A DNA stretch of 64,000 nt from Panorpa germanica (taxonomy: Eukaryota; Arthropoda; Insecta; Mecoptera; Panorpidae), in assembly GCA_963678705.1 (NCBI GenBank), contig OY783209.1:1736001-1800000 (forward strand), read 5' to 3'. The notes beneath the pieces were generated by a model. The model worked only from the letters and a program-made list of their open reading frames with translations, was not told the DNA's origin and ran no database searches. Of the stretch, positions 61,508-64,000 are shown piece by piece (position 1 is the stretch's first letter; every line of letters begins with the position of its first letter). The translations under genes and the position numbers were made by a program.

Positions 61508-62222
61508 CAGTAGTGCAGTGCTCCGCAACCGGTGTGCCGCGGCACACTGGTGTGCCGTGAGCTGGATACAGGTGTGCCGCGGTCAAATTCAATGTATTTT
61601 GACATTTTAGAATAGAATAATAATATGTATTATAATATTATTTTTTAATGTTTCTCCAGCGCCTGGTGCCAATTGTTGAAAACTGCGCAGTATGCTTTGT
61701 ATACACCATGACCGCACCAAACTAGTCATAAACAAAGAAAAAATTTCGACAACATATTTATGTGAGCAAAGTTTTTCAACCCTTCTATTAATTAAAAATG
61801 ATAAGCGGTCATGCATAAAAGGTCTTGACCAAGAACTTCGGGTTGCGCTGTCAAAAATCGAGCCGAATATAAAACTTTTGTGTTCATTGAAACAAGCGCA
61901 GGTATCACATTAGTTTAGTTAGCTTCTATTTTTAACTGGTTTTATAGCTATTTTTTAATTGGTTTGACTGAGTTTTGAAAATTTCTCCACTGGAAATGTT
62001 CCAAAACTGCGGTAAAATTTAAAAATTTCGTAAAAAAATATGTTATAGTTATATGTAATACATATTATGTATGTATACTTTCTAAATAAAAAACTATAAA
62101 TTTTTGTAAAATTTTGTATCAATTTAATACCTATATATCTTAACTTTTGGTGTGCCGCGTAATTCTAGGAAAAATTTTGGTGTGTCGTAGGTGAGAAAAG
62201 GTTGCGGAGCACTGCAGTAGTG
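61508..62222 (+). mobile_element. hAT element with perfect 8-bp target duplication
   Basis: CAGTAGTG flanks both sides (61508-61515 and 62215-62222). The element, 61516-62214, has ends CAGTGCTCCGCAACC and GGTTGCGGAGCACTG, a perfect 15-bp terminal inverted repeat starting CAGTG as in hAT transposons. Subterminal GGTGTGCCGCGG and related GGTGTGCCGTGAGC motifs repeat near both ends. At 699 bp it is an internally deleted derivative keeping the end of the transposase gene. Confidence 0.92.
61692..61916 (+). pseudogene. hAT transposase C-terminal (dimerisation domain) remnant
   Basis: The frame reads STTYLCEQSFSTLLLIKN, then RSCIKGLDQELRVALSKIEP, then NIKLLCSLKQAQVSH and stops. The order LCEQ-FS-L, K-D-LR-LS-I-P-N and KQAQVSH is the C-terminal hATC region of the family seen in hAT transposases and their domesticated ZBED5/FAM200-like relatives. 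That region mediates dimerisation. The zinc-finger (BED) and most of the catalytic core are gone, so the copy is non-autonomous. The frame is open to its natural stop, which suggests a fairly recent deletion. Confidence 0.82.
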
Positions 62223-62914
62223 TGTTCTTCCTTGTTGGATATCATTGTATCACAGTATCGATAACTAAATCTAAGTCTTTACTTAGTGATTTCGGTATTG
62301 TAGTATTAGTATACCTTCAAGAGAGAAAACAAATGTTAAAGTTAAGGGATGTAGCTTGTTATACTGTTAGCGTTACCGTTACCGTTACCCTTCGTTTCTA
62401 TTTCCTTTCCACCCCCTAAAACAGTTAATGTATTTAGCTAATGACATTTATTGTGAAGATTAAAACAAATTGTGCGACAGTGAAATAGGGATACTAGAAT
62501 TATACTATTAAAGATTGATAATATACTACATTTAATAGCTTGGTCGTAAAGGACTTGAGCTTTATAATATAAAAGCAGTTTGTACGAAATTAAATATTAA
62601 GTATAGACGGGATAATTTATATGTACGAGTATTATAACATATAAATTATATAAAGTAAATGTAAAAACCGGAAAACATATATTGACTAACATCCGGTCTT
62701 TCGAGTTTGTTGAAAACAAATTAAATTACGTTAAATGTTCAATAAAGTAATGTGCTTAATAAGTTAAATGTTGGAGCTTTATTATTGAAAAGCTCAAGTT
62801 AAGTATATACGTATATAAACTAATTAATGGGACGCGGAATAATTAAGGTAGTACACTCGTCAAATAAGGGGTTACATTCTAATTCACTGTATATAGTGAT
62901 TGGAGCATGCTTTA
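62223..62914. other. Anonymous sequence
   Basis: (GTTACC)3-4 at 62366-62389 in otherwise unremarkable sequence. No gene. Confidence 0.4.
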
Positions 62915-63347
62915 GGCATGTCGCACACTGCAAGCGTATTTAAGCGACTCCTGTGTTCTGCATGTGTTGTGTGACAATACATACATACCTCGTACCGATA
63001 CAACAGTACGCCAAGTCAAACTTGAGCACTGTGGGGTGTATTGGAGTAGTTTTCGACTAACATAATTTATCATGAGAACAAACTTTTACTTTAAGTTTTA
63101 TCGATACATCACTGTTAAGAAAGAGACTATTGTCTGAGACGGCTGATTGCATTTACAAGGTAGGGATATGTTTAGCATTGTAGCATGTATTTGTATATGC
63201 TTGGTTAAAATTTGCTGATACGTGAGCTACTTAATAGCCGATTTTGGACGGTTTTGTCGCTTGCAGTGTGCAAGGTTCATTGCATTTACAGGGTTCGGGT
63301 AGGTAATGCGTAGTAGCGCTTAAATACGGTTGCAGTGTGCGACAAGC
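62915..63347 (+). mobile_element. MITE family E, full-length copy
   Basis: Left end CATGTCGCACACTGCAAGCG then TATTTAAGCG; inverted right end CTTGTCGCACACTGCAACCG then TATTTAAGCG. This is a ~30-bp inverted pair. No ORF. Two near-identical 15-mers (ATTGCATTTACAAGG at 63146-63160, ATTGCATTTACAGGG at 63279-63293) bracket the segment missing in 11764-11994. Confidence 0.8.
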
Positions 63348-64000
63348 TTTATTGTTAGTGGGCTATTATTACATTATTCACAGATTGATTGAATGAAAAA
63401 TGTATTTGCATATCCGACTATACTATGAGTAAATGTTCATTTAAACTATTCATAAAATAAAATCCTATAACTATAAATAACTGATACACATAAAAGTGAC
63501 ATAATAGTGTAGAATCTACTTGTATCCGTATGTTAAACACGTTTCCATAAAGCATTGTATCTGCTCTTATGCAGCCAATCGTGCTCAATTGCCCGTGCTA
63601 TGTAACAGTATATAATTTTAAATAAATGACTACCATTATAGATTTAGGTAATGTTTCAGGATTGCAATACTGGTCCAAATAGCTATTTAAAAATATGCCA
63701 AAGAAAATGAGTAAATACGAGAACCAGTTGAAAAGATTTAGTTCTCACATATAGAGATGCAAAAGGAAAACTATTTTTAAATGTATGAGTGTCAAAATTT
63801 AAGTATAACTATATACACGGGCGGGTTAAAATAGGTGGAGTTAAAAATATTTTGTTTGCAATTTTTTTTTAAAGATCTTAAATACTTCTTATTCATTTCA
63901 TAAAATCGAAAAAAATGATTCCATTTTTGATGGTTTTTAACTTATTAACTACATTCTTCCGCCTTAAATCATTAAATTACATTGTTTTATTTACTCATTC
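63348..64000. other. Anonymous AT-rich sequence
   Basis: No gene or repeat recognised up to the window end. Confidence 0.4.

Overview
This window looks like non-coding DNA from an insect nuclear genome. By eye it is roughly 70% A+T. It has many (TA)n and (CA)n microsatellites, no operon-like gene packing and no convincing full-length ORF. It carries relics of eukaryotic transposons: hAT, PIF/Harbinger, Helitron, Tc1/mariner, TTAA-target elements and a Jockey-like LINE. The only exon I can name, at 14261-14336 on the minus strand, encodes part of the second RNA-recognition motif of a TIA-1/TIAR/Rox8 protein and reads like an arthropod sequence. I cannot place the order with confidence; a hemipteran would fit, but that is inference.

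Layout. 1-14 kb: AT-rich sequence with short interspersed repeats (677-900, 2040-2165, 2218-2667), a Harbinger-type MITE (5069-5386), a mariner end (8052-8090), a trinucleotide tract (9410-9466), a Helitron 3' end (9848-10150), a G-run block (11409-11443) and a deleted MITE copy (11764-11994). 14-16 kb: the Rox8-like exon, then a Harbinger transposase relic and a Jockey-like reverse transcriptase relic. 18-33 kb: several MITE families, a 735-bp element (19726-20460), purine-rich LINE-like debris (23880-24505), a GC-richer inverted repeat (25955-26198), an unusual GC-rich island with a TATA-like box (32200-32443), and a LINE 3' end with target-site duplication inside an older repeat (32607-33022).

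35-53 kb: a clean TTAA-flanked element (35380-36128), three more Harbinger-type MITE copies (37.4, 39.5 and 51.9 kb), a MITE family with three copies (44.3, 47.5 and 49.8 kb), a near-complete non-autonomous Helitron (45733-46182), one unidentified candidate exon (46619-46782, plus strand) and a 234-bp almost perfect palindrome (48800-49033). 55-64 kb: a long (TA)n tract, a Tc1-like end, a second Helitron fragment, a hAT element with a perfect 8-bp target duplication and a transposase tail (61508-62222), and a complete 433-bp MITE (62915-63347).

How the parts fit. The likeliest reading is that much of the window is large intron (and perhaps intergenic) sequence around a Rox8/TIAR gene transcribed on the minus strand. 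I could not find the neighbouring Rox8 exons, so gene extent is unknown. Everything else is transposon-derived or anonymous. I see no CRISPR array, prokaryotic operon, rRNA or convincing tRNA gene, and no clear new multi-gene system.
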